From Pseudomonadota bacterium (lineage in GTDB: Bacteria > Pseudomonadota > Alphaproteobacteria > Rhodospirillales > Magnetospirillaceae): 5,544 nt of DNA. The notes under the pieces were generated by a model. It saw only the letters and a program-made list of their open reading frames with translations. It was not told the origin of the DNA and did no database searches. The position numbers were made by a program, and so were the translations under genes. This document shows, one piece after another, positions 5,346 through 5,544 of the stretch. Each line of letters begins with the position of its first letter. The first letter of the stretch is position 1. Where the stretch lies: assembly GCA_023437865.1 (NCBI GenBank), contig JAEZFE010000478.1:1-5544 (forward strand). The letters are read 5' to 3'.

Positions 5346-5544
5346 ATGCAATGGCGCCTGGTCCTCGATTCCGTGGGCAGCGGCCTGCCGGTGCTGGTGG
5401 TGCATCTGGCGGCGACGCTGCTGCTGCTGGGCGTCGGCATCGCCGGCTACATGGCGATCACGCCCTTTCACGAGCGCCGGCTGGTGGCTGCCGGCAATCC
5501 GGCGGCGGGGCTGGTGCTGGGCGGCACGGTCATCGCCCTGGCGG
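5346..5544 (+). CDS. DUF350 (YjfL-like) inner-membrane protein, 3' end cut
   Basis: An open frame starts at ATG 5346 and runs off the right edge after 66 codons. It begins MQWRLVLDSVGSGLPVLVVH, with a first membrane helix at about 14-37. It continues TPFHERRLVAAGNPAAGLVL (39-58), leading into a second hydrophobic segment. The Pro-x-x-Glu turn, then a short charged stretch, x-N-x-A-A and a Gly-rich helix start is the pattern I recall for DUF350, as in E. coli YjfL (there TPHNEW then NNNTAASLAFSG). DUF350 proteins are small inner-membrane proteins of unknown function, often two DUF350 units of about four helices in total. The start lies 8 bases after the DUF2491 stop with a GAGG ribosome site, so the two genes should be one transcript. 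In E. coli yjfK and yjfL are likewise adjacent. Confidence 0.8.
   Translation, partial: MQWRLVLDSVGSGLPVLVVHLAATLLLLGVGIAGYMAITPFHERRLVAAGNPAAGLVLGGTVIALA

Noticed and set aside
5342..5544. ATG at 5342 as the start of the last gene
   Set aside because: Its frame gives an Arg/Gly/Ala-rich product without membrane helices and is too close to the ribosome site. The ATG at 5346 gives a clear DUF350 N-terminus.

Overview
This 5.5 kb window is GC-rich, densely coding DNA with no RNA genes, insertion sequences or CRISPR arrays that I can see. The base composition, strong third-position G/C and protein styles suggest an alphaproteobacterium, possibly a Rhodospirillales/Magnetospirillum-like organism. 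That genus-level guess rests on general impression only.

Region 1 (1-3528, + strand) is the end of a peptide/nickel-type (Dpp/Opp family) ABC importer operon. It holds a periplasmic solute-binding protein whose signal peptide runs off the left edge, then two inner-membrane permeases (DppB-like and DppC-like). The three genes are translationally coupled by 4-base stop/start overlaps (GTGA, ATGA). No ATPase gene follows, so the ATP-binding subunits must lie upstream of the window or elsewhere.

Region 2 (3525-3929, - strand) is a small secreted protein of the CigR type, with a twice-repeated LPPGI(R/A)KK motif. It converges on the permease gene and overlaps its stop by 4 bases.

Region 3 (3930-4023) is a 94-base divergent control region. 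It carries a perfect inverted repeat, ATACCC-CTGC-GGGTAT, that resembles operators of the CsoR/RcnR/FrmR regulator family. A plausible promoter can be drawn on each strand with this palindrome between -35 and -10, so one regulator could control both divergent genes.

Region 4 (4024-5544, + strand) starts a second operon: a membrane-anchored DUF2491 (YjfK-like) protein followed 8 bases later by a DUF350 (YjfL-like) membrane protein cut by the right edge. In E. coli these families sit together in the yjfIJKLMC cluster with a PspA-like protein and an ATP-grasp glutathionylspermidine-synthase-like protein. The window therefore probably shows the start of a related, poorly characterised envelope-stress-like module. 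The most interesting part is the link between this module, the CigR-like secreted protein and the shared palindrome.
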